Shown here: in pieces, positions 45,641 to 57,835 of the stretch
Numbering within the stretch: position 1 is the first letter of the stretch
How the letters are laid out: the number at the start of each line of letters is the position of its first letter
NCBI GenBank assembly: GCA_025200525.1
Contig: CM045763.1
Coordinates: 150,542,246 to 150,606,245, forward strand
DNA: 64,000 nt
Source: Camellia lanceoleosa
Lineage: Eukaryota; Streptophyta; Magnoliopsida; Ericales; Theaceae
Direction of reading: 5' to 3'
Translations under genes and position numbers: made by a program
The notes under the pieces: model-generated
Told to the model about the DNA's origin: nothing
Databases searched by the model: none
Seen by the model: only the letters and a program-made list of their open reading frames with translations

Positions 45641-46154
45641 ACCTGTTTTATGTTTATTAAAGTGCTGTAATCTTTTTCCCATCTGGCATCCCCATGGTGC
45701 CTTCGATCCTGAGCATTACCCTGTTATTCCCCCTAGATGATTAGCTCCTTGAAGTCCCTAGATCGATCCCACAGCATAACATGGAAAATGGCTTCCTAGT
45801 GATTGCACATACCTCTTTGATGGACCGTACTAATAAAATTGTCAATTTGTCTAAGGTTCCATTTCATGTTTTGGACGAATTTGCATCACTGACCTAGGTG
45901 ATCATCTGTTGGCTGTACTAGAACCTGTTATAAGTAGTTGCCTTGTTAAGGTAATGCCTGTGAAGTCATGATATTAAATTATTTCTTAAATGAGTGCACT
46001 TTGTTTTGATCATATTAGATGATATGATACTTGGTTATGAGCAACCATTTATTTTGGAATTCTGGTGCTGTAATAAACTTTAGTTTAATGTTATTATGAT
46101 GACTATCTACCATAAAGAAAAAACTAATCTGGTGAATATCGTGTTTTTTTAAAG

Positions 46155-47237
46155 GTTCGTTACAATGAGAATCTTCCTATGGTGCTTCATGGCATAACCT
46201 GCACATTTCCTGGTGGGAAGAAGATTGGAATTGTTGGGCGTACTGGAAATGGTAAATCTACATTGATCCAGGCATTGTTCAGATTGATTGAGCCCGTAGA
46301 AGGCAGAATTATTATAGACAACATTGATATTTCAACAATTGGTCTTCATGACCTCCGTAGCCGTCTAAGTATTATACCCCAAGATCCAAACTTATTTGAC
46401 GGGACCATTAGGGGCAACCTTGATCCCCTCCACGAGCACTCAGATCAAGAAATTTGGCAGGTCAAACTCAACTTGCTTACCCTTTTTGTCTTCATTTTTC
46501 TCAGTTTTGAAAAAGAAAATCTTAAACTATAACAATTCGACTAAGTGAAGTCCATAAAATAAACTGTTAGAAGAAATATCCCAGATATTGTGGATAGCCA
46601 CAACTATTTTAAATTGTTCTGAAATCACAAGTGATCCCATTTTTTGTAATATGAATTCCTTAGTTCCTTCTATAAATTCTTGCCAAAAATTTGTTGTTGA
46701 AAGTTTGGCTTTCCGGTTTTTATTCCCAAACTTTTTTGCCAGTTTAATGTATGGGCATGTTATGATTACCAGAAAGACTCACCTTCTTAGTGATTGTATT
46801 TTGATTTGGAACAGGCACTTGAGAAGTGTCAGCTAGGGGATATTGTTTTCCGGAAAGAGAAAGCTAGATACACCAGGTATTTGCACTAAATATTTGAGCA
46901 TTAAATTTAAGCTCTATTATTAATATTACATCTGGAAGCTTTCCTTTTGGCATTTGTCTAAGACCAGTCGATAAATTGTATTTGTCTGAAATTCATAGTT
47001 CTAGAGAATGGAGATAATTGGAGTGTGGGTAGCGGCAACTTGTTTCCCTGGGCCGGGCTTTACTAAAACGGGCAAGAATTTTGGTTCTTGATGAAGCCAC
47101 TGCTTCAGTTGATTCAACTACAGATAATCTTATCCAGAAGATCATCCAAACAGAGTTTAGGGACTGCACTCTGTGCACTATTGCTCATCGTATCCCAACT
47201 GTTATTTACAGCAATCTAGTTCCGGTCCTCAGTGATG
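46155..47237 (+). pseudogene. ABCC (MRP-type) transporter NBD2 fragment, three exons, captured in CACTA
   Basis: Exon 46155-46460 (AG and GT borders, 102 codons) reads [20 protein letters not shown], Walker [10 protein letters not shown], then [20 protein letters not shown] and [20 protein letters not shown] with the Q-loop. Exon 46815-46876 reads ALEKCQLGDIV, then loses two bases near AAAGCTAG. Exon 46999-47237 begins LENGDNWSVG, loses one base in the signature region, then keeps Walker [14 protein letters not shown] and the H-loop CTIAHRI. This is the second nucleotide-binding domain of plant ABCC vacuolar or plasma-membrane pumps. Introns are kept, so capture was at DNA level. Frameshifts and the lack of membrane domains rule out function. 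Confidence 0.88.
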
Positions 47238-50200
47238 GTGCGTACACTAATACTTCCCATTTCTTCTTCCATTTAGTGGACATAAGTGTTGCTGCAATCT
47301 GTAGAACTTTTTCCTAAGAATTTTAGTATAATCTGCATTTGGTAGTGTTACTAATTTTCACGGGTATCCAAAAATTTGTCATTTCTTTTTCTTTTAAACT
47401 TTTGACAAGATAAATTAAATTAGTAAAAGGCTCCAGAAGAGAAAGCCGCCCTTGTAGATCTGTAGGAACAATATCAACACCCACAACTCTTTAGATATCT
47501 TACGATGAATAATTCCCGGACTCTGCATCTTCTTTTTCACTAGTAACACCAACCAAGCACAATGTGTTTGCATTGAATCAAATTTTCCAAGATTCATCAA
47601 ATTTTTTTGTTCTTGAAATGATGGAAACTCAAGGAGATTATGGTATACAAGTGTATATCTAATCTTGATCCTCAGGATATGCAGGTGAATATGTATCTTG
47701 ATTAAGAGTTAACTTGTAGAATGTAAATAAGGGTTTGAGAGAGTTGTTGGTCTTCGAAGTCAAAGTCTTAGGTTTGATATTTTACATTGTAAAAATATTA
47801 GAGAGTTTTGTTTCTCATTTCTCAACTTGAGTATGATGGTATGGCAAGTATTATCTAAAAATGATTCTCTCTTTGGCTCATGGTAATCGCTGGAAGCTGA
47901 ATGAAGGCTGTTACTTCTTGATCCTCTTGTGACTTGTCCCATCAAATTTATTAACATAATGTTTCTACAACTCCAAGGTTGTTTGTACAGTCGATCTTTA
48001 CTTTTATTTTCATCTCTCTGAAGTAACTGAGTATCAAAGTCACTTATAGGTCATATTCCATTACAGTTCTGTGTTCATTTTTCTTTTTGCTTTTCACTTC
48101 TATGAATTTATGCATTTGAAATATCCCGAATTTATTAGATTTGGAATCCATTGATGCCAAGTTTTAACTGGTAATCTTTGTTGTAGAACATCAAAACTTG
48201 AGTATAATATTTTGGAATTTGTTTTAGAACAATTTCTCAGTTTTTTATCATTTAATTCCCAGTGAAATTTTAGTCTATTTAGTGTTTCTGCTGCACGCAC
48301 CAACAGAAAGCTCATGAAACTTAGTTTTGCAGGTCAAGTGACAGTTTGATAGTCCAGCAAGGTTATTAGATGACAAGTCTTCCATGTTTCTTAAGTTGGT
48401 GCCAGAGTACTCATCTAGATCAACTAGCTGCTCTTTGCATAACCATTTAGCCTTGTTTTATAGATGGAATCCTTCACTAATAGCTTGGTTCTTTCTTTCC
48501 TTTGATCACTTGAATTTCTAAATTCTAGGGCGTATTTGGTTTATATTTTAGTCAACCAACACTTCACCCCTCAAGAATTCAAGTTTCTTTTTCATCAAAA
48601 ATTGAGTATATATATATATATTTATTTATTTATCAGTATGTATTTCTGGTTAATATGAAGTGTATTGAGTGAGAATTAGCTTCTTGTTGTAGTAGATGTA
48701 TTGGTTCAATTATCAATTTTAGTGCTAAATCTGATTCTCTGGCCATTTCTGTTGTTGTTTGTTATGTTTAGCCATTTGTTTATTTTGCGTACTTTGGACT
48801 TTAATTTGTTTATAAAATACTCTCTTTGGTTTATTTTTCTGTCACTAGTTTGGTTTTTTAGGTGTGCTATTGATGTGTAAGTAATGGGTTTGTGACATTC
48901 ATTTCAAAGGTTGTTTCTTGTAGTGATTGATTTATCTTAATCTATTGGTTTAATGGTAAGGGAGGGTGATAACAGCTGATTATTTGCAAAAAATTCGTGC
49001 TCTAGGTAGTAATGTTATTGTCTGCCCTTTTTGTAAAAGTGAAGTTGGATCTAGCAACCATGTTCTGTTACTGTGCTCTAAGTCTGAGCTACTAAAGTGG
49101 TGGGGTTTTTAGTGGGCAACTCCAGATTCACTTTAGGGTGTGAGCTCCAATGGTGGTCTGGAGTGAAGTGAAGCTAAGTAAATTGGAAATGAAAGTTTAG
49201 GTTAAGTAAAGACTGCTAGATACGTAAATAAATACTGTCATCACTGTATTACTTGTGGCTTGATTTTTGGGTTAGCCTTTCATTAAATATGTCATTGGTA
49301 ATGGTCAATCTACTTTTCATTTGTAATTTAATTTTTTATATCAGTTCATGCTGCCAAAAAAAACCTCTTAATTTTTTTATCAAATTTTTTTTTTTGTCTC
49401 ACAACAATTCATTTCAAGTTGAACAACTTGTCATTCTTGTTGAATTGCAGCATAAGCTCTGCTAGTTGAGGAACATAATGGATAAAAAGCATCAGTACTC
49501 AACTCTTAATCTTTAATTGTTTTCCACTTGTTACAGAGATGCTTTCTGGATTTGTTCTTGAATATATAGCTTTGGCGGCACTTAACATTTTCATTTTATT
49601 TATTTAATATATAACATTTTCAGTCCATGAATAGTTATAGTTAATACTCCAAATATTTGAGCTGTGATTGGACTAGTAGTGATGCTACGAATATATTTTG
49701 ATCCTCTTATTTAGACAAAGAAAGTAAAATCCTCTCATTTGTCAGCTTTCTTGTTTTGTAATCCCCTTCTGTTGCAATATTAGCTTTTTGGTTTGATACT
49801 GATCTTCACCGGCATAGTCCTATCAAATGTATTTCTATAGTTTTTTGTTACAACACTTTATAAATGTGGTGTTTCCATTTGTGTTTCTTGTACTCAATTC
49901 TCGCAGATTGTGAGACTTTCAAATCAAGCTGCCAGGTTTTCTAAAGTGTGGCGAGGAGGTGATCCTCTTCTTTGTTCCTTAGGCTGCCTCTTGAGGGGAT
50001 GATATTTTGACATGGCCCGTAATAAGACAAAAGGCCTCTCAGCAGTGGTTTTGAATTTAAGTACAGTTTTTAGATGGTTTAGAACTTAAGGAATTTTTTT
50101 TTTTTTGGGGATCATTTTGAACGTTTTGGACGGTTTTGAACTAAGGATAGTTTTTGATGTCTAGAAACATTAGTTTTGGATGGTTTGGAATGAATAGATA

Positions 50201-50480
50201 GTTCTTGGATGTTCAAAAGTTATAGATAGTTTTTTTTTTTCTTTTTTTTTTGAAACAATATTTTGGTGGTTGATTGATATATATATATATATGTTTGTAA
50301 AGCTTGTTTGTAATGTTTTCTTATATTGTATAGGTGCAATAAAATATGTTGAATTTTTTTTTTTTAAATAAAAAAAATATACACATTCTATTGCATGTAA
50401 AAAATGTTGTGAAATTTAGGCTATTTACGACAGGCAAAATTGGTCATTGTATTAAATATTTAATGAATAGCAATGAACGT
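47238..50480. other. CACTA interior, no gene recognised
   Basis: Short readings on both strands show no family motif. AT-rich with T-runs near 49387, 50095 and 50230. Part may be further host sequence carried with the ABCC exons. Confidence 0.35.
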
Positions 50481-50689
50481 CGTGGTTTGTTCCTTTAATT
50501 AACAGCATGCAAAAGTAGTAAAAAAGTCAAGCACGACGTACAAGATCCTCTGTTAAAAGTTTTTATAGCATGCCTGTTGAAAGTGAATGATTTTTCATGA
50601 CTAGTTATAATACGACGTTATCTTGAGCGTCATAGAATCGTATTCACGACATGCATTTGGCGACGTAAGAATCTTTTTTGGTTGTAGTG

Positions 50690-52029
50690 ACCTAAGTTCC
50701 CAAACCAAAATGTGACGTATTAATGCCTATGTTATGTTTTCAGAGTTAAATTTTTTTTTTAATTTCTCATAAAAATTAAATAACTCTTTATTATGAATCG
50801 ATTTATTTTGATAATTTATGAGATAAACGAGGTGGGATAAACGATTAGTTATCATTATAGATGACGTGATTCACATTCGATGTGGGATGAGTTTGGTATA
50901 ATGTGTGAAAACACACCTAATACCCAAAAAGACACGGTATTCACACTTGGAGAGAAAAGACTAATGAAATTTCAATTGAGGATATTGTATCATATCTTAA
51001 ATTTTGGCCTTAGTAAATGAAATCTTTTTTGGTTCGTCTTTCATACAATAAAACCTGAGATTGAGAGATTTCTTACCACGAACCCTTGTAATGATCTCTA
51101 ACAATTCCAATTAACATTATTCGTGCTTTCAATTGAAAAAATGAATTAGGATATTAATTGTGATTTCATGCATATTGTTAAGGGTGTTTAAATTTACGTT
51201 ATAGTTTTCATTTTATATTTTAAAACAATTGAAAATTGTAAACAAAATTTTATTTTGTTTTATTTTCAAAAACTTATAAATAGTTTACTAAAATTTTGAA
51301 ATCATTCCTTCTTATTCCTATGCTTTGCTCATAACTGCCACCAGCCTCCACAACCTCTAGACACCATCATTGGTGACCTCAACTACTTCCAACCAGCACT
51401 TCTTACCACCACCACCTCCAGTGGCCGACAAACACCTCCAGTCAACACCTTTGGTGGTCGACTCTAATTGTTAATAATCATATTCAACCACCTTCTCACT
51501 TGTTTTCAAAACATTTAAAAAAAGAAAAAAAGAAAAAGAAAAAAAAAGGTGTACTAAACTTGTTTTTTTCCTTGCGTTTTTTTTTTTAAATCAAAAAACT
51601 AAAAATAAATACATTTAATATTTTTTGTAAACAAAAAAAAAAAAAAAGAAAAAAAAGTGAACTTTAAATATTATCAAACAACACTTCAATATTTTATGAT
51701 TTTTTTTAAAAAATAAATAAATAAAAATTGACCAATTTAATATTTACGACAGCGGTTTGCTGTATTAAGTGGATTGGCATGGCTGCAATGCAACATGATT
51801 TGAAAGTGTTGTTGTCAAGACATAGATTAAGGTAAGAAGATTTATTAGTTAAAGTAGACTTGAGTGAAGATAGTGAACTAATCACACAGCATACATCAAA
51901 TGATGTATGTGAAATTATAAAATACTATTAATTTAGCATTTTTTTATTTATTATTTTGATAAACTGAAGATACACATAAACTAGATAAGAATTTTTGAGT
52001 TACATAATCGAGGGTAATTTTGTAAAATG
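50690..52029. other. No gene recognised
   Basis: A-rich low-complexity tracts lie at 51515-51550 and 51632-51655. The segment at about 50830-51110 (AAACGAGGTGGGATAAACG, GATTCACATTCGATGTGGG) resembles LTR sequence but no edges were fixed. The earlier ILR1-like exons expected here on the minus strand were not found. Confidence 0.35.
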
Positions 52030-52400
52030 CGCACTCCCTCAATAGTATGACTTGCTCCATTCGCCAATTTATTTCCTTCCCCAACTTGCAAAGGAAGAAC
52101 CTACAGTCACAAACCAGCTTTCAAAGATGTTGATGTGAACTTACACCTTTCTCAAGCAAACTCTGCAAAGCTAGAGCATCAGTTTGAACAGTTAACTTGG
52201 AAATTTTTAGATCTAATGCAAGCTTCAAACCATCTCTCATGGCCCACGATTCAGCTTCAAACCATCTCCAATAAATCTTTGGAAACTCATAATCCAATTT
52301 CCTTGGCCTGTTCCTAATAATTCCACCACCCAAGGCTTTTCCCAGATGACCTTTAACTGCACCATCAATGTTGAGTTTAAAAAGAGACGTTCTATTTGGT
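52030..52400 (-). pseudogene. LINE-type RNase H-like domain fragment
   Basis: The minus reading shows LNIDGAVKGHLG (first catalytic Asp), GGGIIRN, EAESWAMRDGLKLALDL (catalytic Glu) and VQTDALALQSLLEKG (Asp). After a stop it continues with a weak GNKLANGAS. This is the RNase H-like domain (RVT_3 type) found at the end of plant LINEs and some host proteins. No reverse transcriptase is adjacent. Confidence 0.7.
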
Positions 52401-52869
52401 TGAAAGATTTAGAAAAAGATTTCGAATGGAAAGGAAAAGATGTGTGAAACTATGTGAAATATCAATATATTTTATTCACATTTCACTTACATTTTCTCTT
52501 TTTCTTTTCAAATTTCTTCCTAAATTTTTGAACCAAACACAGGGAAAGGGATTTGAGGTGGAGAAACAAAAAAGAATTGCGGGCTTTTCAAATGAACCAG
52601 CAACACAGAGGGAATAGGAAAACATTTCTAAATTTCCATTTTCAAACTTTAAAAGTGTCCAATGTATACAGTTCCAATAGGGCAGTGAAGTTCAGAGGTA
52701 AGACTCCATCAAACTTGGTGAGCTTGATCAATATAAAATCCCCACAAATAGTTGGTCACACAATATTATAATGATGATGACATGTAATTAATATATATAT
52801 AATAGGGAAAAAAAAGGCTCAAAATTTTAAAAACAATTTTTGATTTTTTTCTTTTATTTTTTTTAGAGA

Positions 52870-52887
52870 AATTACAAATCAGTGCAA

Positions 52888-52921
<34 letters not shown>

Positions 52922-52930
52922 ATTACAAAT
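52870..52930 (+). mobile_element. Possible 5'-truncated retroinsertion: poly(A) between direct repeats
   Basis: A run of about 26 A (52892-52918) preceded by 12 bp is bounded by AATTACAAAT at 52870-52879 and 52921-52930. This is the form expected of an extremely short LINE-mediated insertion, but chance is possible in AT-rich DNA. Confidence 0.3.
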
Positions 52931-53125
52931 TAATGGTAAATTTATAAATTTTAATAATTAAAAACATAATTATTTCCTTATACTTGTAATTACTTTTTTT
53001 TTTATATTACACTGCATTATAATTTTTCCTTTTTATTTTACTTATTAGATCTAGTTAACCTAGATAACTTTAAAAGTAAAATATTTGGAATAAAAATAAA
53101 AATAAAAATAAAAATAAAAATCAAT

Positions 53126-53600
53126 AAATACAAAAAAATAAAATAAAACCCTCAAATAGTCAAAGCTTTAACATTAAATATTCAAACTTTTGGTGAATTT
53201 ACAAATATGCTTGTTGGTTCCCAATCTATTGCTTTAATTTATCAAATTTATTATAAATGTATGAAGACTAACCTTAATGTTCATGCTTTAATCAAGAGTC
53301 CAAAAAATAAAACTTTACTTATTCAAAGTAATACTTCTGACGTTCCTATACCCATAGTCTAGAGTGAAATAACTCTCCCAAAAAATTGATTAACTGTAAA
53401 TGAAAATTATACTCACAAAATTCAACATGATATTAACGATTTAAATCATATTCAACAATATAGTGATGGTTCAGTCAAAATAAGTTTTAATCGTCTATGT
53501 TTATAACATGACTCTCATTAGTCTTCATGAAATAGTCAATCTTCTTAACTCAATGACAAATATGAAATTTTTAGTACATCTTTATTTACTTGAAAAGATA
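53126..53600 (+). pseudogene. EVE movement-protein-like region
   Basis: A partly open reading begins after the A-rich leader (KALTLNIQTFGEFT) and continues with LIYQIYYKCMKTNLN and EITLPKN. The position, first in the polyprotein before the coat region, and the style fit the 30K movement-protein superfamily of caulimovirids. In-frame stops at about 53358 and 53390 and later ones break it. The family call rests mainly on order and is moderate. Confidence 0.5.
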
Positions 53601-55470
53601 GACATCTTTTAGAATCACAAAGTAAATTAAAAGGAATAGATACCTCCTCGCCATCTCAGATTAGTAAACCTGTTTATTCAAGATAAACCTAGATTAAAAA
53701 AAGATGATGATGAGTCTCAAATATCTTCGACTCAAACAGACTTTGAAGTCAACCCCCCAGTTAATCCACAACTATTAACTATTCACACCGACTTCACACC
53801 TAATCTAAATAAACTATATAAAGAATTTAAATCTAAAGAAAATAAGTCTAAATGAGATACCTATAGATCTACACATACTAAAACACAAATACTTAAATCA
53901 TGTATACATTTATGTTAGAATATCGAATTGAAATCCAATTTTTTGATTATCTTCAAAATTACCAACAAATAAATACTATAACAAAAACTAAATGAAAAAC
54001 TTCTACTAGTACTTCTATTTCTTCTAGTCATCCTCCTCTTGAAACAATTTTAATTGAACATAAGGAACAACTATTAATGCTTCGCCTTTTAAAATACTTG
54101 GTGATGAAATTGAAATTAAGAAAGTTATTAAACAAAATAATTACACTAACCGATGTTTAAAAACTATTAGTAAACAATTACATAAAATTAAAACAACCTT
54201 TGATGATTATTCAAATAGTCACACTTCCACTAGTAAAACTATAGAAAAGCCGCTCATCAATTTACCTAGTGATTGCATAAACTTAGTTTAGTTACACAAG
54301 ATACTCATACAGTTGACACAATTGAAGAAATATTTAACAAAATTGCCACATCTTCTAAACCTTCCAAGGATAAAGGTATATTAGTTATCACTCAACAACC
54401 TATTCTCGATACTAATAATGAGTCATCCACCTCCTCTGATGATGAAATAAGATTAATAGAAAAATAATTTCAGTCTACTAATCTTAATAGGATAGTACAC
54501 CCCAAGATTAATCCTACTACTCTTACCAAAAATTGGTATACTAAATCCACTCCACCTGATCTTCAATTTGAAGAAACTAATATTAATAATCAATTTTTTG
54601 TTTTTGCTAAAAAAAAAATTATATGAATGGAATATTGATAGACTTAGCAAAAATCAAATCCTCCAAAAGTTAAATCACATGTCTATAGTCACTAATAGTT
54701 ATCTTAGTAATTATCCTGATTATACTTAACCTGAAATAGTCTCCCTTCTTACTTCCTATTTTACCAGAATGCTTAAATCATGGTGGGACAAGTATCTCAC
54801 TTCTGGCATACGTAATGCTATTCAAATTGATGATAATGAATTTCCCATCTTTGATGAAGAAATAAGGATGAGTAAACCTGATGGAATAAATACTTTAATA
54901 TTTATTATAGTCAAACATTTTATAGGAACACCTAGTAATATTCATTCTAGAAACATGATCAACTTAGTAATTTAACATGTCCAACATTAAGTGACTTTTG
55001 TTGGTATAAGGATGTCTTTACATCTAGAGTCATACTCCAAGATGATTGTACTAAATCATTTTAGAAAGAAAAATTCATTAATGGCTTACCCAATCTTTTT
55101 GCTCATAAAATCAGAGATGTTCTTAGTCAACCTACATGAATAATTGAATGCGATAATTTAACGTATGGTAATATAATTAGTACAATTCCAAAAGAATGAT
55201 TAAAAATGTGTATAAATATGAAACTTAGTCAAAAAGCTGCTAAAGATAAACATAAATCTAAAGTATGAGTTAGGTAACTTCTGCTAACAGCACAGTCTAC
55301 TTTTTGTAGCACCATCGTGTCGAAAACATCATAAAAACAAGAAATCCAAATCTCCATACAAATATAATAATAAAAAATATTCACCTACCAAATTAACTAA
55401 TAAATATTATGATAAACCCAAGAAGTATCATTAGAAAAATAAGAACTTTAATCAAAAGTCAAAATCAACT
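53601..55470 (+). pseudogene. EVE coat-protein region, heavily broken
   Basis: Scattered readings (54273-54467 acidic; 54769-54975 with LKSWWDKYLTSGIRNAI) fall between the movement-protein region and the zinc knuckle. In caulimovirids this interval encodes the coat protein, with an acidic N-part and a WW-containing core. Many TAA/TAG/TGA stops occur. No single frame is longer than about 70 codons. Confidence 0.55.
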
Positions 55471-55620
55471 CAAAATATTATCTGCTACAATTGTGGTAAA
55501 AATGGGTCATTACTCTAATAAATGTAAAGTTAAAGAAAAACTTAATCAATTCCAGGTTACTAAAGAAAATCAAAGTAAAATATTTGAAATATTCAAGTTA
55601 GCTAATACTAGGGATTAATC
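55471..55620 (+). pseudogene. EVE CCHC zinc knuckle, frame-shifted
   Basis: ICYNCGK is followed, after a one-base shift in an A-run, by MGHYSNKCK, together a C-x2-C-x4-H-x4-C knuckle that binds nucleic acid at the coat C-terminus. A serine/asparagine-rich stretch follows. Confidence 0.75.
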
Positions 55621-56240
55621 TAGTAACTCATCTAGCGATAGTAACCCATCTAGCAATAATAACCCATCTAGTGATACCTCTGACTATTATTCTCCTAGTA
55701 ATAATACTGATAATGACCAAATAGAATTAGGATTTAACACCAGTTGTAAACAAGTTAATGTCCTCAATAAATCATAACAAGAAGAAGATTCATTACTTGA
55801 ATTAATTAGTAACTTAGACAATCTTGAATTAAAAAGAAAATATACTAATAAATTAAAATCTTTATTAATTAACAAAGAAAGTAAACCTTCTACAAAAGAA
55901 CCAATTATTAGTCCAACGACTACTTTAGAAAAATTTGGAAAAGATAAACATAAAGAAGTAACTCTATACAATTTACAAAATAAAATTAACTATTAAAGAA
56001 TTAAAACTTAAAGATAAATCTTTAGAAGACGAAATTTATATTACAAATCAATAAAAAATCTTAATGATTTTGAAAGTAAAACTAATACATCTTCTGATGA
56101 ATCTAGTAATACCCCAAATCATGTAATTTTTGACAATCGTTTCAATAAATCTAACAGTGAAGCAAATAATCAAGAAATAACTGATTAAACACAATTAATA
56201 AAATAAATATCCAAAAATGGCATTTAAAAATAAAACTAGT
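55621..56240 (+). pseudogene. EVE linker, Ser/Asn-rich then charged
   Basis: Readings are rich in SSNS/PSSNN then acidic and lysine-rich (LLELISNLDNLELKRKY). It lies between knuckle and protease. Stops at 55777 and near 55994 break it. Confidence 0.5.
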
Positions 56241-56619
56241 AATAAATGATTATGAAATGGAAGTCATAGCCTTAATTGATACAAGCACTGATCTTAATTG
56301 TATTTAAGAAGGCTTAATCCCTACTAAATACTATCATAAAACAGGTGAACAATTAAGCTTGGTAAATGGCAATCAAATTCGTATTAAATATAAATTACCT
56401 AAAGTTCATATTTGTCAAAACAATGTTTGTTTTAAAACATCATTTGTTCTAATACAAAATATGGTTGATAAGGTCATTTTAGGTGTCCCATTTATTTATT
56501 TTTTATACCCATTCACTACTAATAATCATGATATTACAACCCAAGCCTTTGGTCAAAAAGTAATTTTCAAATTCTTAACTCCTCCAGAAATAAAAGAATT
56601 AAACCAGTTAAAAGATTAA
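56241..56619 (+). pseudogene. EVE aspartic protease
   Basis: The active site reads LIDTSTDLNC (about 56254-56283), a changed DTG box, followed after a stop by GEQLSLVNGNQIRIKYKLP and MVDKVILGVPFIYFLYP, the second hydrophobic ILG loop of retropepsins. Function in viruses is polyprotein cleavage. The Gly-to-Ser change and a TAA at about 56307 disable it. Confidence 0.75.
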
Positions 56620-56649
56620 TCACTCTCTCAATCAATCAATATATTAAAC

Positions 56650-57835
56650 CAAAAAAACTAAACAGTTACAATTTCTCAAAGAAGAAGTCAAATATAAAAT
56701 AATTGAATCTCAATTAACTAATCACATTGTTATTGAAAAAATTGAAAATTTTAAAAATCATTTAGAGAAAACTGTTTGTTTTACTCTTCCTAGTACTTTT
56801 TGGCATAAGAAAAAACATGTGGTCACTCTTTCTTATGTCAAAGATTTTAATGAAAAACACATTCCTACTAAATTTAGACCAATCCAAATGAATGTTGAAT
56901 TAATGCAAATGTACAAAGAAAGAAATTAATGATTTACTCAAAAATAAAATCACTAGTAAAAGTAATGGCTCGTTTGGGATAAACTAAAAAAGTTAAAAAG
57001 TCAAAAAATTACTAAAAAACTAAAAAGTCTATACTATTCAAGGGTAGCTTGTGGGGGAAGCCACTAAGGCAAAATTATTATTTTGCCCTTTGAATTCAAC
57101 TACCCAAAAAGTCAAAAAGTCAAAAGGGTAAAATGGTCATTTTGATTTTACTATAATATTTCATTATACATCTTTTCGTAAAAAATCAAAAAATTATCCC
57201 AGACATACATCATTTTTTCTCTACTTTTTTAACCAAAAAGTCAAAAAGTGCACTTATATAGCACATCCCAAACAACTACTTGAATCCTTAGTCATGTCCC
57301 TATGTTAATAAAAATGCTGGACTTGAATGTGGCATTCTACGATTACTAATTAATTATAAACCATTAAACAAAGTTCTTACATGGATTATGTATCTAATCC
57401 CTAATAAAAAAAAGATTTGATTAAAAGACTTAATCAAGCAGCCATCTTTAGTAAATTTGATCTCAAAAGTGGATTATGGCAAATCCCACTTAACTTTAGT
57501 GATTGTTACAAAACTGCTTTCACTACATCATTTGGTCATTACGAATGGAATGTGATGCCATTGGATTAAAAAATACACCTAGTGAATTTCAAAATCTAAT
57601 GAACGAAATATTTGATTCATTTAGTCATTTTTCCATCGTATACATCGATGATGTTCTCATCTTCTCTAAGTCAATTGAAGAACATTGGAAACATCTCCAG
57701 TCATTCCTCCAAACTATTAAACATAATGATTTTGTCCTCTCTTCTCCAAAAATCAAATTATTCCAAATTAAGTCAGATTTTTAGGATATCAAATTCATCA
57801 AAGTACAATCATTCCAATAAGTCGATCTATTGAAT
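56650..57835 (+). pseudogene. EVE reverse transcriptase, split by a MITE
   Basis: Before the insertion the readings show the block with PTKFRPIQMN and then NDLLKNKITSKS. The MITE at 56966-57281 follows. After it come LLINYKPLNKV-type and FDLKSGLWQIPL blocks, and the 57503-57784 reading with LKNTPSEFQNLMNEIF and the catalytic YIDDVLIFSKS at about 57641. Multiple stops and frame changes occur. The catalytic aspartates remain. Confidence 0.88.
56966..57281. mobile_element. MITE inserted in EVE reverse transcriptase
   Basis: The ends GCTCGTTTGGGAT and ATCCCAAACAAC are inverted partners. Inside lie AAAAAGTCAAAAAGT and GTGCACTTATATAG, shared with the elements at 32540 and 37985. The RT reading stops on one side and resumes on the other, so the insertion came after viral integration. 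Exact edges are uncertain by a few bases. Confidence 0.75.

Larger units (their letters stand above)
44060..50689. mobile_element. CACTA transposon, non-autonomous, with captured gene pieces
   Basis: The left end CACTACAACAAAATTGG at 44060 and the right end TTTTGGTTGTAGTG at 50689 are inverted partners, continuing as GATTTTTACG against GATTCTTACG. Subterminal repeats around ACGACGT and CGTAAA flank both ends (44100-44420 and 50480-50670). No TNPD or TNPA transposase domain was seen. The flanking three bases, TTC and ACC, do not match, so the classic 3-bp duplication is missing or decayed. Inside lies an ABCC gene fragment. Confidence 0.75.

Noticed and set aside
44057..50692. 3-bp target duplication for the CACTA element
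   Set aside because: The flanking triplets are TTC and ACC. They do not match, so I do not claim a duplicate.
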